Both the position numbers and the translations under genes were made by a program. The notes beneath the pieces were generated by a model. It did not search any database. It was not told where the DNA came from and saw nothing but the letters and a program-made list of their open reading frames with translations. Below, piece by piece: positions 45,109 through 54,246 of a stretch of 64,000 nucleotides of DNA. How positions within the stretch are numbered: position 1 is the first letter of the stretch; each line of letters opens with the position of its first letter. Source of the stretch: Nocardioides renjunii. GTDB taxonomy: Bacteria > Actinomycetota > Actinomycetes > Propionibacteriales > Nocardioidaceae. The stretch spans positions 2,046,001 through 2,110,000 of the forward strand of contig NZ_CP141058.1 of assembly GCF_034661175.1 (NCBI RefSeq), given 5' to 3'.

Positions 45109-46220
45109 CCGGGCAGCCGGAGGTCCTCCTGGAGGTCCGTGACCTGGAGGTGCACTTCCCGATCAAGCGGGGGGTCATCTTCGACAAGACGGTGGGTCAC
45201 GTCCGCGCCGTCGACGGGGTCGACCTGACCATCCACCGCGGCGAGACCTACGGACTGGTGGGGGAGTCGGGCTGCGGCAAGTCGACCCTCGGCAAGGCGA
45301 TCCTCAACCTCGAGACCCCCACGGCGGGGTCGGTGAGCTTCGAGGGCGTCGACATCGCCTCGCTCCAGGGCGAGGAGCTGCGGACCCGGCGCAAGAAGTT
45401 CCAGATGGTGTTCCAGGACCCGATGTCGAGCCTGGACCCGCGGCAGACGGTCGAGGCCCTGCTGCTCGAGGGGATGCGCGCCCACGGCCTCGACACGGAC
45501 AAGTCCGCCACCCACGCCCGCCTGCGCGAGCTCATGTCGGCCGTCGGGCTGCCGCCGGCCGGGCTGAAGAAGTACCCCCACGAGTTCTCCGGCGGCCAGC
45601 GCCAGCGCGTCGGCATCGCCCGGGCGCTCTCGGTCGGCCCCGACCTCATCGTCGCGGACGAGCCGGTCAGCGCCCTCGACGTCTCCATCCAGGCGCAGGT
45701 GATCAACCTGCTGCAGGACCTCCAGGAGGAGCTCGGGCTCACCTACATCGTCGTGGCGCACGACCTCGCCGTCGTCCGCCACATCAGCGACCGGATCGGC
45801 GTGATGTACCTCGGCGGGCTGGTGGAGGAGTCGGAGGCGGGTGAGCTCTACGACCTCCCGCTCCACCCCTACACGCGTGCCCTCATGTCCGCCGTGCCCG
45901 TCCCCGACCCGCTGGTCGAGGACCGGCGCGAGCAGATCCTGCTGACGGGCGACCTGCCCTCGCCGGCCAACCCGCCGACGGGCTGCCGCTTCCACACCCG
46001 GTGCCCGTGGCGCCAGGAGACCCTGTGCGACACCGACCGACCGCAGCTGCGGGTCGTCGAGGTGGACGGCGCCTCGCCGGAGCACCGGGTGGCGTGCCAC
46101 TGGGCCGAGCAGATCGCCTCGGGCACGCTCCAGCCGCACCCGGTGGAGCCGGAGCTGGTCACCGGCTTCGCCACGGGCGAGGAGCCGGCGCCACCGCCCG
46201 AGGCCTACATCGCCCCCTGA
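45105..46220 (+). CDS. ABC transporter ATP-binding protein (DppF/OppF type)
   Basis: 371-residue second ATPase of the oligopeptide system. Walker [11 protein letters not shown]-loop [24 protein letters not shown], signature [15 protein letters not shown], Walker [25 protein letters not shown]-loop [14 protein letters not shown]. The C-terminal extension carries [23 protein letters not shown], with the family's clustered cysteines. The last 30 residues are specific to this species. It starts in an ATGA overlap with the previous gene and ends 13 bases from the convergent RecB-like gene. Confidence 0.94.
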   Translation: MTGQPEVLLEVRDLEVHFPIKRGVIFDKTVGHVRAVDGVDLTIHRGETYGLVGESGCGKSTLGKAILNLETPTAGSVSFEGVDIASLQGEELRTRRKKFQMVFQDPMSSLDPRQTVEALLLEGMRAHGLDTDKSATHARLRELMSAVGLPPAGLKKYPHEFSGGQRQRVGIARALSVGPDLIVADEPVSALDVSIQAQVINLLQDLQEELGLTYIVVAHDLAVVRHISDRIGVMYLGGLVEESEAGELYDLPLHPYTRALMSAVPVPDPLVEDRREQILLTGDLPSPANPPTGCRFHTRCPWRQETLCDTDRPQLRVVEVDGASPEHRVACHWAEQIASGTLQPHPVEPELVTGFATGEEPAPPPEAYIAP

Positions 46221-46233
46221 GCCGCGCGGCGCC

Positions 46234-47127
46234 TCAGTCGGCCGACTCGTCTACCGACGCGTCGGCGACGGGCGGCGTGCGATCGGGCAGGGGCGGGACG
46301 GTGCCGCCCTTGGTCGGGCAGTAGGGGTGGAACGAGCACCAGTCGCACAGCCGTGAGGGGCGCGGGCGCCAGTCGCCCGACTCCCGCGCCAGCTGGATCG
46401 CCGTCCACAGCGCCTCGACCTTGCGCTCGGTGGCGCGCAGGTCGTCCTCGTCGGGCTCGTAGCGCAGGATCTCGCCGTTGCCGAGGTAGACGAGCTGGAG
46501 CACCGACGGCACCACGCCGCGCAGCCGCCAGATGACCAGCGCGTAGAACTTCATCTGGAACAGCGCCTTGGCCTCGTGGTCGACGCCGGGGCTGCGGCCG
46601 GTCTTGTAGTCCACGACCCTGATCCGCCCGTCCGGCGCGACGTCGACCCGGTCGACGAAGCCACGCAGCAGCAGCCGGGAGTCGAGGAGCGCCTCGACGT
46701 AGAGCTCGCGCTCGGCCGGCTCGAGGCGGCGCGGGTCCTCGAGGTCGAAGTAGCGCTGCAGGACCGTGCGGCACGACGCCATCCAGGTCGCCACGTCGGG
46801 CCCCTCGCCCCCGAACATCTCGCCCAGCGCGGGCTCGGCCTCGAGGAGCGCGTCCCAGGCTGGGTCGAGCATGTCGGCCGCGCGCTCGGGGGTGCGCTCG
46901 AGGGCGGGCAGGTCGAAGAGGTCCTCGAGCACCTTGTGCACGACCGTGCCGCGCACGGCGTTGGGCGACGGAGCCTCCGGCAGGCGGTCGATCGTGCGGA
47001 ACCGGTACATCAGGGGGCAGGCCATGAAGTCGCCCGCCCGGCTCGGCGACAGGGCGCCGAGGACCTCGACGCCGTCGACCGGCGTCGACACGGCCTCGGC
47101 GGGGGACTCGGCAGCGGGGATCGACAT
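46234..47127 (-). CDS. RecB family exonuclease-like protein (PD-(D/E)XK)
   Basis: 297-residue nuclease of the PD-(D/E)XK (Cas4/RecB-like) superfamily, matching Rv2119 of M. tuberculosis in context. The catalytic part has IRVVDYKTG (motif with D and K) and the upstream VRGTVVHKVLEDLFD (conserved His). Cysteines near both ends, ACPLMYRF and LCDWCSFHPYCP, are the ligands of the iron-sulfur cluster in this group. The cellular role in repair is inferred from the family. The start ATG at 47127 is 9 bases after a TAGGGT box on the minus strand. Confidence 0.9.
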   Translation of the reverse strand: MSIPAAESPAEAVSTPVDGVEVLGALSPSRAGDFMACPLMYRFRTIDRLPEAPSPNAVRGTVVHKVLEDLFDLPALERTPERAADMLDPAWDALLEAEPALGEMFGGEGPDVATWMASCRTVLQRYFDLEDPRRLEPAERELYVEALLDSRLLLRGFVDRVDVAPDGRIRVVDYKTGRSPGVDHEAKALFQMKFYALVIWRLRGVVPSVLQLVYLGNGEILRYEPDEDDLRATERKVEALWTAIQLARESGDWRPRPSRLCDWCSFHPYCPTKGGTVPPLPDRTPPVADASVDESAD

Positions 47128-47136
47128 GACGCGGTC

Positions 47137-47142
47137 ACCCTA
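47137..47142 (-). promoter_or_regulatory. -10 box TAGGGT, near-leaderless start at 47127
   Basis: On the minus strand TAGGGT, 9 bases, then the ATG of the RecB-like gene. Confidence 0.45.
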
Positions 47143-47217
47143 GGTGAGGCGTACGACAGCCCCGGGCGGCCGCGCCCGGACCGGCTCCGCAGCGGCGCCG
47201 CTGTGGGCGCGGTTGGC

Positions 47218-47223
47218 TAGGGT
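47218..47223 (+). promoter_or_regulatory. -10 box TAGGGT, leaderless start at 47230
   Basis: TAGGGT, 6 bases, then the GTG of the M50 protease gene. Confidence 0.55.
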
Positions 47224-47229
47224 CGTCAC

Positions 47230-48396
47230 GTGCCCGAACCCACCGATCACGCCCCTGCCGGGCGGTCCCCGCGCGCCCCGAGGCAGCCGGGCACCCTGCG
47301 GATCGGGTCGATCGTGGGCATCGACGTCCTCGTCACCAGCTCGTGGTTCATCGTCGCCCTGCTCATCTCGCTGACCTTCGCCCCGCGCATCGAGCAGGAG
47401 GTCCCGGGGCTGGGGTTCTGGAAGTACGTCGCCGGCTTCGTCTTCGCCGTCGTCCTCTACCTCTCGGTCCTGCTGCACGAGGCGTCGCACGCCGTGGTCG
47501 CGCAGCGCCTCGGCTACGGCGTCACGTCCATCACCCTCCACTTCCTCGGGGGGATGACGGAGATCGACGGTGCGTCGCGCAAGCCGCGCCACGAGTTCTG
47601 GATCGCCGTCGTCGGCCCGCTGACGTCCGTCGCGGTCGGTGTCGCGGCGGGCGGGCTGTGGCTCGTCCTCCCCGACGGCCTGGTCCGCGTCGCCGTCGGG
47701 GCGCTGGCCGGCGCCAACCTGGTGATCGGCGTGCTCAACCTCGTGCCCGGCCTGCCGCTCGACGGCGGCCGGGTGCTCAAGTCGCTCGTGTGGGGCGCCT
47801 CGGGCGACCAGCACCGCGGCACGATCGTCGCCGGCTGGGGCGGTCGGCTCACGGCGCTCGCCCTGCTCGCGTGGCCGCTGGTGCAGGAGCCGCTGCTCGG
47901 CACGAAGCCCACCGTCGTCGACCTCGTCTTGGTGTTCATCCTCGGCCTCTTCCTCTGGACCGGGGCGACGGCGGCGATGGCCCACGCCAGGATCCGGCAG
48001 CGGCTGCCCGCCCTCGTCGCGCGCCCGCTGGCACGGCGAACGCTCACGGTCCCCGCCGACCTGCCCCTCGCCGAGGCCGTGCGCCGTGCGCAGGACGCCC
48101 AGGCCGGCAGCATCGTCACCGTGGCCGGCGACGGGACCCCGCTCGGCATCGTCAGCGAGGCGGCCGTCACCGCGATGCCGCCTGAGCGGCGCCCGTGGGT
48201 GCCGGTGTCCACCGTGGCGCGGGCCATGGAGGAGGGGCTGACCCTCCCCGCCACGATGGCGGGGGAGGAGCTGATCCTCGCGATCAGCCGGCGCCCGGCC
48301 GACGAGTACCTCCTCGTCGAGGCCGACGGCCGGATCTACGGCGTGCTGTCCACCGCCGACGTCGACCGGGCCTTCCGGGAGAACGCCGCCCGCTGA
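47230..48396 (+). CDS. Site-2 protease family protein (M50) with CBS domains
   Basis: 388-residue intramembrane metalloprotease. The zinc motif is LLHEASHAV (H83, E84, H87), and the second metal-binding motif is GLPLDGGRVL (D178). Five to six membrane helices are followed by a C-terminal pair of CBS domains (LTVPADLPLAEAVRRAQDAQAGSIVTVAGDGTPLGIVSE; PDEYLLVEADGRIYGVLSTADV type), the layout of Rip3-like actinobacterial proteins. CBS pairs usually sense adenosyl nucleotides. The substrate, possibly an anti-sigma factor, is unknown. It is divergent from the RecB-like gene. Confidence 0.93.
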   Translation: MPEPTDHAPAGRSPRAPRQPGTLRIGSIVGIDVLVTSSWFIVALLISLTFAPRIEQEVPGLGFWKYVAGFVFAVVLYLSVLLHEASHAVVAQRLGYGVTSITLHFLGGMTEIDGASRKPRHEFWIAVVGPLTSVAVGVAAGGLWLVLPDGLVRVAVGALAGANLVIGVLNLVPGLPLDGGRVLKSLVWGASGDQHRGTIVAGWGGRLTALALLAWPLVQEPLLGTKPTVVDLVLVFILGLFLWTGATAAMAHARIRQRLPALVARPLARRTLTVPADLPLAEAVRRAQDAQAGSIVTVAGDGTPLGIVSEAAVTAMPPERRPWVPVSTVARAMEEGLTLPATMAGEELILAISRRPADEYLLVEADGRIYGVLSTADVDRAFRENAAR

Positions 48397-48417
48397 GGGA
48401 TCCGGGCCCTCGGCCAC

Positions 48418-48423
48418 TAGTCT
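48418..48423 (+). promoter_or_regulatory. -10 box TAGTCT, leaderless start at 48431
   Basis: TAGTCT, 7 bases, then the trmI ATG. Confidence 0.5.
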
Positions 48424-48430
48424 TCGGCGC

Positions 48431-49438
48431 ATGTCCGAGCCCTCTCCCGACGTCCCCGCCGAGGCCTGGTCCGGCGTCCACCGCGGCCCCCTGCGCGAGG
48501 GCGAGTGGGTGCGCCTGGTCGACCAGAAGGGGCGCAAGCACAACTTCGAGCTCGTCGCCGGCAAGCGGTTCTTCTCCAACAAGGGCCACCTCGACCACGA
48601 CGAGATGATCGGTCGCGACGAGGGGTTCACCGTGACGTCCTCGGCCGGGGGGCAGTACCTCGTCTTCCGCCCGCTGCTCAACGAGTTCGTGGTGTCCATG
48701 CCGCGCGGTGCGGCGGTGGTCTACCCCAAGGACGCGGCCCAGATCGTGGCGCTCGCCGACATCTACCCCGGTGCCCGGGTCGTCGAGGCCGGCGCCGGCT
48801 CCGGCGCCCTGACCTGCTCGCTGCTGCGTGCCGTCGGGCCGTGGGGGCGGGTGACCTCCTTCGAGCTGCGCGAGGAGTTCGCCGACGTCGCCCGCCGCAA
48901 CGTCCACCAGTTCTTCTCCGCCCCCGAGGGCGCGACGCACCCCGCCTGGGACCTGCGCCTTGGCGACCTCAAGGAGGGCCTGCCGCAGCTCGGCACGCAG
49001 GTCGACCGGGTCATCCTCGACATGCTCGACCCGTGGAGCTGCATCGACGTCGTAGCGGACGCCCTCGTGCCCGGCGGCATCGTCTGCGCCTACGTCGCCA
49101 CCACGACACAGCTGTCCCGGGTCGTGGAGACGCTGCGCGTCCACGGCGGGTTCACCGAGCCGCAGCCCTGGGAGTCGCTGGTGCGCGACTGGCACGTCGA
49201 GGGCCTCGCTGTCCGGCCGGGCCACAAGATGATCGGCCACACCGCGTTCCTCGTCACCGCCCGCCGGATGGCGCCGGGTCAGAAGGCGCCCCGCAAGACC
49301 CGCCGCCCCGCGCCCGGTGCGTACGGACCGGACTACACCGGGCCCCGACCCGCCGACCTGCCCCCGGTCGAGGCCGGTGTGGAGATTGACCTCGACGTCA
49401 TGCCCGGCGCCGACCCCGAGGTCGACCTGGACTCCTGA
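48431..49438 (+). CDS. trmI: tRNA (adenine(58)-N(1))-methyltransferase TrmI
   Basis: 335-residue SAM-dependent enzyme making m1A58 in tRNA. It has the N-terminal beta domain (GPLREGEWVRLVDQKGRKHNFEL), the SAM-binding motif RVVEAGAGSGALTCSLLRAVGPWGRVTSFELREEFADVARRN and the catalytic-site region VDRVILDMLDPWSCIDVVADALVPGGIVCAYVATTTQ. Matches Rv2118c in family and context. A C-terminal extension of about 50 residues (KAPRKTRRPAPGAYGPDYTGP...) is basic then acidic. It is followed by two palindromes before arc. Confidence 0.95.
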   Translation: MSEPSPDVPAEAWSGVHRGPLREGEWVRLVDQKGRKHNFELVAGKRFFSNKGHLDHDEMIGRDEGFTVTSSAGGQYLVFRPLLNEFVVSMPRGAAVVYPKDAAQIVALADIYPGARVVEAGAGSGALTCSLLRAVGPWGRVTSFELREEFADVARRNVHQFFSAPEGATHPAWDLRLGDLKEGLPQLGTQVDRVILDMLDPWSCIDVVADALVPGGIVCAYVATTTQLSRVVETLRVHGGFTEPQPWESLVRDWHVEGLAVRPGHKMIGHTAFLVTARRMAPGQKAPRKTRRPAPGAYGPDYTGPRPADLPPVEAGVEIDLDVMPGADPEVDLDS

Positions 49439-49480
49439 GGGCGATCGGGGGTGACCGGCCGGTCGCCGGCGGGCTCTGGA

Positions 49481-49500
49481 GTCACCGGATATCCGGGGAC
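49481..49500. repeat. 20-bp palindrome, second copy
   Basis: GTCACCGGATATCCGGGGAC differs by one base from the perfect palindrome at 8561-8580. It lies 42 bases after trmI. Confidence 0.7.
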
Positions 49501-49504
49501 CGCC

Positions 49505-49538
49505 GTACCTATAGGTGGAGATCTCTACCTGTAGGTAC
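49505..49538. repeat. 34-bp near-perfect palindrome between trmI and arc
   Basis: Left arm GTACCTATAGGT and right arm ACCTGTAGGTAC with GAGATCTC in the centre; two base-pair mismatches in the whole 34 bp. It is 117 bases upstream of the arc start and could be a terminator for trmI or an operator for arc. Confidence 0.7.
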
Positions 49539-49655
49539 GGAACTCGGGTGCGAAGTCCCGGTGACGCCGACGTTGCGAAACGGTGATCAACACGGCGAGA
49601 TATTCACTTCCGTCCCTCCAGCAGGTGGGTAGTGTCACTGAGCAGGAGGTGCGAG

Positions 49656-51401
49656 ATGACTGAGCCGACACGCGAGCAACTTGCCACCCAGGTGCGCTAC
49701 CTGGAGGCGGAGGTCACCGACCTGCGCCGCCGTCTCGACGACGTACCCGGTCAGGCCCGTGGCCTGGAGGGCCGGCTGGCCGACGCCCAACGGTCGCTGG
49801 CCGCGGTGTCCAGCCAGAACGAGCGCCTCGCGCAGACGCTGCGCGACGCCCGTGACCAGATCACCACGCTCAAGGAGGAGGTCGACCGGCTCGCCCAGCC
49901 GCCCGCTGGCTTCGGCACCTTCCTCGCGCGCAACGACGACGACTCGGTCGACGTGTTCACCGGCGGGCGCAAGCTGCGCGTCAGCGTGAGCCCCGCTGTC
50001 GAGCTCGACGGCCTCGTGCGCGGCCAGGAGGTCATGCTCAACGAGGCGCTCAACGTCGTCGCCGCGCTCGACTTCGAGCAGGTCGGCGAGGTCGTGATGC
50101 TCAAAGAGATCCTCGCCGACGGCGAGCGGGCGCTCGTGATCGCCAACGCCGACGAGGAGCGGGTCGTACGCCTCGCCGAGCCGCTGCGCGCCGAGGACGT
50201 CACCATCCGCGCCGGGGACTCGCTGCTGCTCGACACCCGCGCCGGCTACGTCTACGAGGTCGTGCCGAAGTCGGAGGTCGAGGAGCTGGTGCTGGAGGAG
50301 GTGCCGGACATCGACTACACCCAGATCGGCGGCCTCACCACCCAGATCGACGCGATCCGCGACGCCGTCGAGCTGCCCTACCTCCACCCCGAGCTGTTCA
50401 AGGACCACGAGCTCAAGCCGCCCAAGGGCGTGCTCCTCTACGGCCCGCCCGGCTGCGGCAAGACGCTGATCGCCAAGGCGGTCGCCAACTCGCTGGCCAA
50501 GAAGGTCGCCGAGCGCACGGGCGCGTCCGGGAAGTCCTACTTCCTCAACATCAAGGGCCCCGAGCTGCTCAACAAGTACGTCGGCGAGACCGAGCGCCAC
50601 ATCCGGCTGGTCTTCCAGCGGGCGCGCGAGAAGGCCTCGCTCGGCACCCCCGTCATCGTGTTCTTCGACGAGATGGACTCGCTGTTCCGCACCCGCGGCT
50701 CCGGCGTCTCCTCCGACGTGGAGAACACGATCGTCCCGCAGCTGCTCAGCGAGATCGACGGCGTCGAGGCGCTGGAGAACGTGCTGGTCATCGGCGCCTC
50801 CAACCGCGAGGACATGATCGACCCCGCCATCCTGCGGCCGGGCCGGCTGGACGTGAAGATCAAGATCGAGCGTCCCGACGCCGAGTCCGCGCGCGACATC
50901 TTCTCCAAGTACCTCACCGCGCGGCTGCCGCTGCACGCCGAGGACCTCGCCGAGTTCGGCCACGACCGCGATGCCACCGTCAACGCGATGATCCGCGCGA
51001 CGGTCGAGCGGATGTACACCGAGTCGGAGGAGAACCGCTTCCTGGAGGTCACCTACGCCAACGGTGACAAGGAGGTCCTCTACTTCAAGGACTTCAACTC
51101 AGGCGCGATGATCCAGAACATCGTCGACCGGGCCAAGAAGATGGCGATCAAGGACTTCCTCGACAGCGACCTCAACCCGGCCCAGCGCGGCCTGCGGGTC
51201 CAGCACATGCTCCAGGCGTGCGTCGACGAGTTCAAGGAGAACGAGGACCTGCCCAACACCACCAACCCCGACGACTGGGCGCGGATCTCGGGCAAGAAGG
51301 GCGAGCGGATCGTCTTCATCCGCACGCTCATCACGGGCAAGCAGGGCACCGAGCCCGGTCGGTCGATCGACACGGTCGCCAACACCGGCCAGTACCTGTG
51401 A
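49656..51401 (+). CDS. arc: Proteasome ATPase ARC/Mpa
   Basis: Hexameric AAA+ unfoldase that recognises Pup and feeds pupylated proteins into the 20S proteasome. 581 residues from ATG 49656, which has AGGAGG upstream. In order: coiled coil at about 1-70 ([19 protein letters not shown]..., binds Pup), two OB folds, AAA domain with Walker A GPPGCGKT (263-270) and Walker B FFDE (336-339). It ends QYL, where the penultimate Tyr is part of the C-terminal motif that docks in the alpha ring. A TAGTGT box at 49630-49635 may be its promoter. dop, pup and prcBA follow. Confidence 0.96.
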   Translation: MTEPTREQLATQVRYLEAEVTDLRRRLDDVPGQARGLEGRLADAQRSLAAVSSQNERLAQTLRDARDQITTLKEEVDRLAQPPAGFGTFLARNDDDSVDVFTGGRKLRVSVSPAVELDGLVRGQEVMLNEALNVVAALDFEQVGEVVMLKEILADGERALVIANADEERVVRLAEPLRAEDVTIRAGDSLLLDTRAGYVYEVVPKSEVEELVLEEVPDIDYTQIGGLTTQIDAIRDAVELPYLHPELFKDHELKPPKGVLLYGPPGCGKTLIAKAVANSLAKKVAERTGASGKSYFLNIKGPELLNKYVGETERHIRLVFQRAREKASLGTPVIVFFDEMDSLFRTRGSGVSSDVENTIVPQLLSEIDGVEALENVLVIGASNREDMIDPAILRPGRLDVKIKIERPDAESARDIFSKYLTARLPLHAEDLAEFGHDRDATVNAMIRATVERMYTESEENRFLEVTYANGDKEVLYFKDFNSGAMIQNIVDRAKKMAIKDFLDSDLNPAQRGLRVQHMLQACVDEFKENEDLPNTTNPDDWARISGKKGERIVFIRTLITGKQGTEPGRSIDTVANTGQYL

Positions 51402-51408
51402 GCCGGCG

Positions 51409-51756
51409 ATGAACCGGGAGGACGAGCTCAGCCACAGCGACATCGAGGCCGCCCTCGCCACCCGTCGCGAGCTCGGCGCCCGCTACGACGCCGAGCTCGT
51501 CGACGGGTTCGCGGAGCGGGTCGAGCGCGCGGTGGAGCGGCGGGCGGCCGAGCAGGTCGCGATCCAGCAGCGGCGTACGTCCGCGGTGGCCGGCGCCGGC
51601 GCGCGCCAGCTGGCGCTGGGCATCGTCTCGCTGGTGGCGTTCATCCCGATCAGCATCGCCCTCGGGGTCAACGGCCAGTTCCTGGCGCTGCTGGTCACCC
51701 TTGCCGGCATCGTCGCGGTCAACGTCGCCCACGCCTGGCAGTCGCGCAACCCCTGA
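51409..51756 (+). CDS. Small two-helix membrane protein of unknown function
   Basis: 115 residues. The first 60 are soluble, charged and helical (NREDELSHSDIEAALATRRELGARYDAELVDGFAERVERAVERRAAEQVAI), then two hydrophobic helices (QLALGIVSLVAFIPISIALGV and LALLVTLAGIVAVNVAHAW) follow with a very short periplasmic turn. It resembles the conserved small membrane proteins next to actinobacterial proteasome genes, but I cannot name a family. The ATG is 7 bases after the arc stop, so it is probably co-transcribed. Confidence 0.75.
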   Translation: MNREDELSHSDIEAALATRRELGARYDAELVDGFAERVERAVERRAAEQVAIQQRRTSAVAGAGARQLALGIVSLVAFIPISIALGVNGQFLALLVTLAGIVAVNVAHAWQSRNP

Positions 51757-51820
51757 GCGGTCGCGGAACGAAGTTGGCCCCGACACCCCTGCGGAGGGTT
51801 CTGCCGGGGTCGGGTGGCAC

Positions 51821-51826
51821 TACGTT
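51821..51826 (+). promoter_or_regulatory. -10 box TACGTT, leaderless start at 51833
   Basis: TACGTT, 6 bases, then an ATG opening a 25-codon membrane peptide. This spacing supports the small gene. Confidence 0.45.
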
Positions 51827-51832
51827 GAACGC

Positions 51833-51910
51833 ATGCGAACCATTCTGATCATCGTCGTCGTCGTCATCATCGTCATCTTCCTCCTCGGCTTCCTGCGCCG
51901 GGGCCGCTGA
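51833..51910 (+). CDS. Small hydrophobic peptide, single membrane helix
   Basis: A 25-residue frame: MRTI, then a run of Ile/Val with Leu/Phe (about 16 residues, enough for one membrane helix), then a basic FLRRGR tail. The frame stops 6 bases before the convergent methyltransferase. It has a leaderless-type promoter at the right distance, like its neighbours, and the positive C-terminus fits an N-out or hairpin-less orientation. Function unknown. Confidence 0.5.
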   Translation: MRTILIIVVVVIIVIFLLGFLRRGR

Positions 51911-51916
51911 CCTCCC

Positions 51917-52540
51917 TCACGACGCGAGCAGGCGGGAGCACCACGTCCAGGGCCGGCTCATCGCCGGTCCCGGCAGGTAGGACTGCTCGAGCTCGACGAC
52001 GTCCCAGCCTGCCTCGCGCACCAGGGCGGGGACGTCCCGGGTGAGGTGGCAGCCGCCCGCGACGGCCCGCTGCACCGGTTCCATCCTGCGCTGCCAGCGG
52101 CGTACGGACTCCTCGGGCGCCTGCCCGTGCTCCAGCGCGTGCAGGCGACCGCCTGCCCGCACCACCCGCCTCGCCTCCCGCAGCGCGAGCAGCGGGTCAG
52201 GGATGGTGCACAGGCTGAACGTCACCAGCGCGCTGTCGTGCGAGTCGTCGGCCAGGTCGAGCCGCTGGCCGTCGAGGCCGGCGCGCTCGACGGGCACCGT
52301 GCCTTCCGCCCGGCGGGGCTCAGAGAGCTCCCAGCCGAGGTCCGACGGCTCGATGGCGGTCACCGAGGTGACCTCCGGCGGGTACCACCGCACGTTGAGC
52401 CCGCTGCCGAAGCCGAGCTCGAGCACGCGGCCGGTCAGGCCGGCGCAGGCGACCTCGCGCATCTCGCCGACCTCGCGGCTGCGCAGGCTGAGGTCGGTCA
52501 GACGAGGCACGACGCGCTCGTCCCACACCCGTAGGCTCAT
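51917..52540 (-). CDS. Class I SAM-dependent methyltransferase
   Basis: 207 residues. The SAM-binding motif I is [18 protein letters not shown], followed by VTAIEPSD, and [35 protein letters not shown] as motifs III-IV. It belongs to the UbiE/COQ5-like group; the substrate cannot be told. The ATG at 52540 is 3 bases from the dop ATG on the opposite strand. Its promoter box TACGCT (minus strand) lies over the first dop codons. The C-terminus [10 protein letters not shown] is family-typical. Confidence 0.88.
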   Translation of the reverse strand: MSLRVWDERVVPRLTDLSLRSREVGEMREVACAGLTGRVLELGFGSGLNVRWYPPEVTSVTAIEPSDLGWELSEPRRAEGTVPVERAGLDGQRLDLADDSHDSALVTFSLCTIPDPLLALREARRVVRAGGRLHALEHGQAPEESVRRWQRRMEPVQRAVAGGCHLTRDVPALVREAGWDVVELEQSYLPGPAMSRPWTWCSRLLAS

Positions 52541-52553
52541 GTCATGAGCGTAC
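52531..52553. promoter_or_regulatory. Palindrome holding both start codons and both -10 boxes of dop and the methyltransferase gene
   Basis: Arms GTAGGCTCATG (52531-52541) and CATGAGCGTAC (52543-52553) pair at 10 of 11 positions around one central base. TAGGCT precedes the dop ATG by 6 bases; on the other strand TACGCT precedes the methyltransferase ATG by 6 bases. Each -10 box is made of the first codons of the opposite gene. Confidence 0.7.
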
Positions 52554-54064
52554 GACGCGTGATGGGCACGGAGGTCGAGTACGGCATCTCGGTGCAGGGC
52601 CAACCGTCGGCCAACCCGATGGTCGCCTCCTCGCAGATCGTCAACGCGTACGCCTCGTCGACGGCGCGGGCGCGACGGGCCCGCTGGGACTTCGAGGAGG
52701 AGTCGCCGCTGCGCGACGCCCGCGGCTTCGACATGGCGCGCCAGGTCGCGGACCCCAGCCAGCTCACCGACGAGGACCTCGGCCTGGCCAACGTCATCCT
52801 CACCAACGGCGCCCGGCTCTACGTCGACCACGCCCACCCGGAGTACTCCTCGCCGGAGGTCACCACCCCGCTCGACGTGGTGCGGTGGGAGAAGGCGGGG
52901 GAGCAGGTCATGCTCGACGCCTCGCGGATGGCCGCGCAGGTCCCCGGCAGCACGCCGATCCTGCTCTACAAGAACAACACCGACAACAAGGGCGCCTCCT
53001 ACGGCGCCCACGAGAACTACCTGATGCGCCGCTCGACGCAGTTCGCCGAGATCGTGCGGCACCTCACCCCGTTCTTCGTCTCGCGCCAGGTGGTCACCGG
53101 CGCCGGGCGGGTCGGCATCGGGCAGGACGGGCGCGACACCACGCCGGAGCAGGGCTTCCAGATCAGCCAGCGCTCGGACTACTTCGAGGTCGAGGTCGGC
53201 CTCGAGACCACGCTCAAGCGCCCGATCATCAACACCCGCGACGAGCCGCACGCCGACCCCGCGGTCTACCGCCGCCTGCACGTCATCCTCGGCGACGCCA
53301 ACCTCGCCGAGATCTCCATCTACCTCAAGGCCGGCACGACGGCACTCGTCCTGGCGATGATCGAGGACGGCTTCATCGACCGCGACCTCAGCGTCGAGGG
53401 GGCGGTCCGGGCGCTGCGCGACGTCTCCCACGACCCGACGCTCAAGCACCTCGTGACGCTGCGCGACGGGCGGCGGCTCACCGCGGTCCAGCTGCAGCTG
53501 GAGTACCTCGAGCTGGCCCGCAAGTACGTCGAGGACCGCTACGGCGCCGACGCCGACGAGCAGACCGTCGACGTGCTGGCGCGCTGGGAGTCGGTGCTGA
53601 CCCGCCTCGAGCGTGACCCGATGGAGTGCGCCGGCGAGCTCGACTGGGTCGCCAAGCTCAAGCTCCTCAACCAGTACCGCGACCGCGACCGGCTCGACTG
53701 GGACGACGCCAAGCTGCACCTCATCGACCTGCAGTACGCCGACGTACGGCCCGACAAGGGGCTCTACCACCGGCTCGCCGGCGCCGGGCGGATCACCCGC
53801 CTGCTCGACGACGCCACCATCGAGGCAGCCATGCACGACCCGCCGGTCGACACCCGCGCCTACTTCCGCGGGCGCTGCCTCGACAAGTACGCCGACTCGG
53901 TGGCCGCGGCGTCGTGGGACTCGGTCATCTTCGACCTCCCGGGCCGCGAGTCGCTCCAGCGCGTGCCCACGATCGACCCCCTCCGCGGCACCCGGGCCCA
54001 CGTCGGCGAGCTGATCGACCGCAGCGACACCGCCCAGGCGCTCGTCGCGGCGATCACGCGCTGA
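52544..54064 (+). CDS. dop: Depupylase/deamidase Dop
   Basis: Deamidates the C-terminal Gln of Pup to Glu and removes Pup from substrates. 506 residues, a glutamine synthetase-like fold related to PafA. The start [20 protein letters not shown] has the ATP/metal Glu motif EVEYG; the long Dop loop follows near residues 40-80 ([24 protein letters not shown]), which separates Dop from Paf[22 protein letters not shown] and [12 protein letters not shown] are conserved catalytic parts. It is transcribed from its own leaderless promoter and ends before two palindromes that isolate it from pup. Confidence 0.96.
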   Translation: MSVRRVMGTEVEYGISVQGQPSANPMVASSQIVNAYASSTARARRARWDFEEESPLRDARGFDMARQVADPSQLTDEDLGLANVILTNGARLYVDHAHPEYSSPEVTTPLDVVRWEKAGEQVMLDASRMAAQVPGSTPILLYKNNTDNKGASYGAHENYLMRRSTQFAEIVRHLTPFFVSRQVVTGAGRVGIGQDGRDTTPEQGFQISQRSDYFEVEVGLETTLKRPIINTRDEPHADPAVYRRLHVILGDANLAEISIYLKAGTTALVLAMIEDGFIDRDLSVEGAVRALRDVSHDPTLKHLVTLRDGRRLTAVQLQLEYLELARKYVEDRYGADADEQTVDVLARWESVLTRLERDPMECAGELDWVAKLKLLNQYRDRDRLDWDDAKLHLIDLQYADVRPDKGLYHRLAGAGRITRLLDDATIEAAMHDPPVDTRAYFRGRCLDKYADSVAAASWDSVIFDLPGRESLQRVPTIDPLRGTRAHVGELIDRSDTAQALVAAITR

Positions 54065-54091
54065 GGGGACGTCGGGGGCGTCCGGGCTCGC

Positions 54092-54117
54092 GGTTTCCCC
54101 GCATATGCGGGGAAACC
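54092..54117. terminator. Perfect 26-bp palindrome after dop
   Basis: Arms GGTTTCCCCGCAT and ATGCGGGGAAACC, perfect, 28 bases after the dop stop. Probably a terminator with no T-tract. Confidence 0.6.
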
Positions 54118-54119
54118 CA

Positions 54120-54151
54120 AACTTCTGGGGGCGTGCACACCCCCAGAAGTT
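54120..54151. terminator. Second strong hairpin between dop and pup
   Basis: 12-bp arms AACTTCTGGGGG and CCCCCAGAAGTT around CGTGCACA, only two bases after the first palindrome. Confidence 0.6.
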
Positions 54152-54240
54152 CGAACAACCCTCGGGGAGTCGGCGCCCCGGCCGGGCGACTCACCCCGCC
54201 CGCGGAGGGTGAGCCTCCTTGTGGCGTCGGTGGGAGTGGA

Positions 54241-54246
54241 TAGGGT
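54241..54246 (+). promoter_or_regulatory. -10 box TAGGGT, leaderless pup start
   Basis: TAGGGT, 6 bases, then the pup ATG at 54253. pup-prcB-prcA would form one transcript separate from dop. A CTCACCC/GGGTGAG pair at about 54190-54214 lies just upstream. Confidence 0.6.

Noticed and set aside
54092..54117. Palindrome resembling a type I-E CRISPR repeat (CCCCGC...GCGGGG)
   Set aside because: Single copy, perfect dyad with no spacer repeats, better explained as a terminator after dop.
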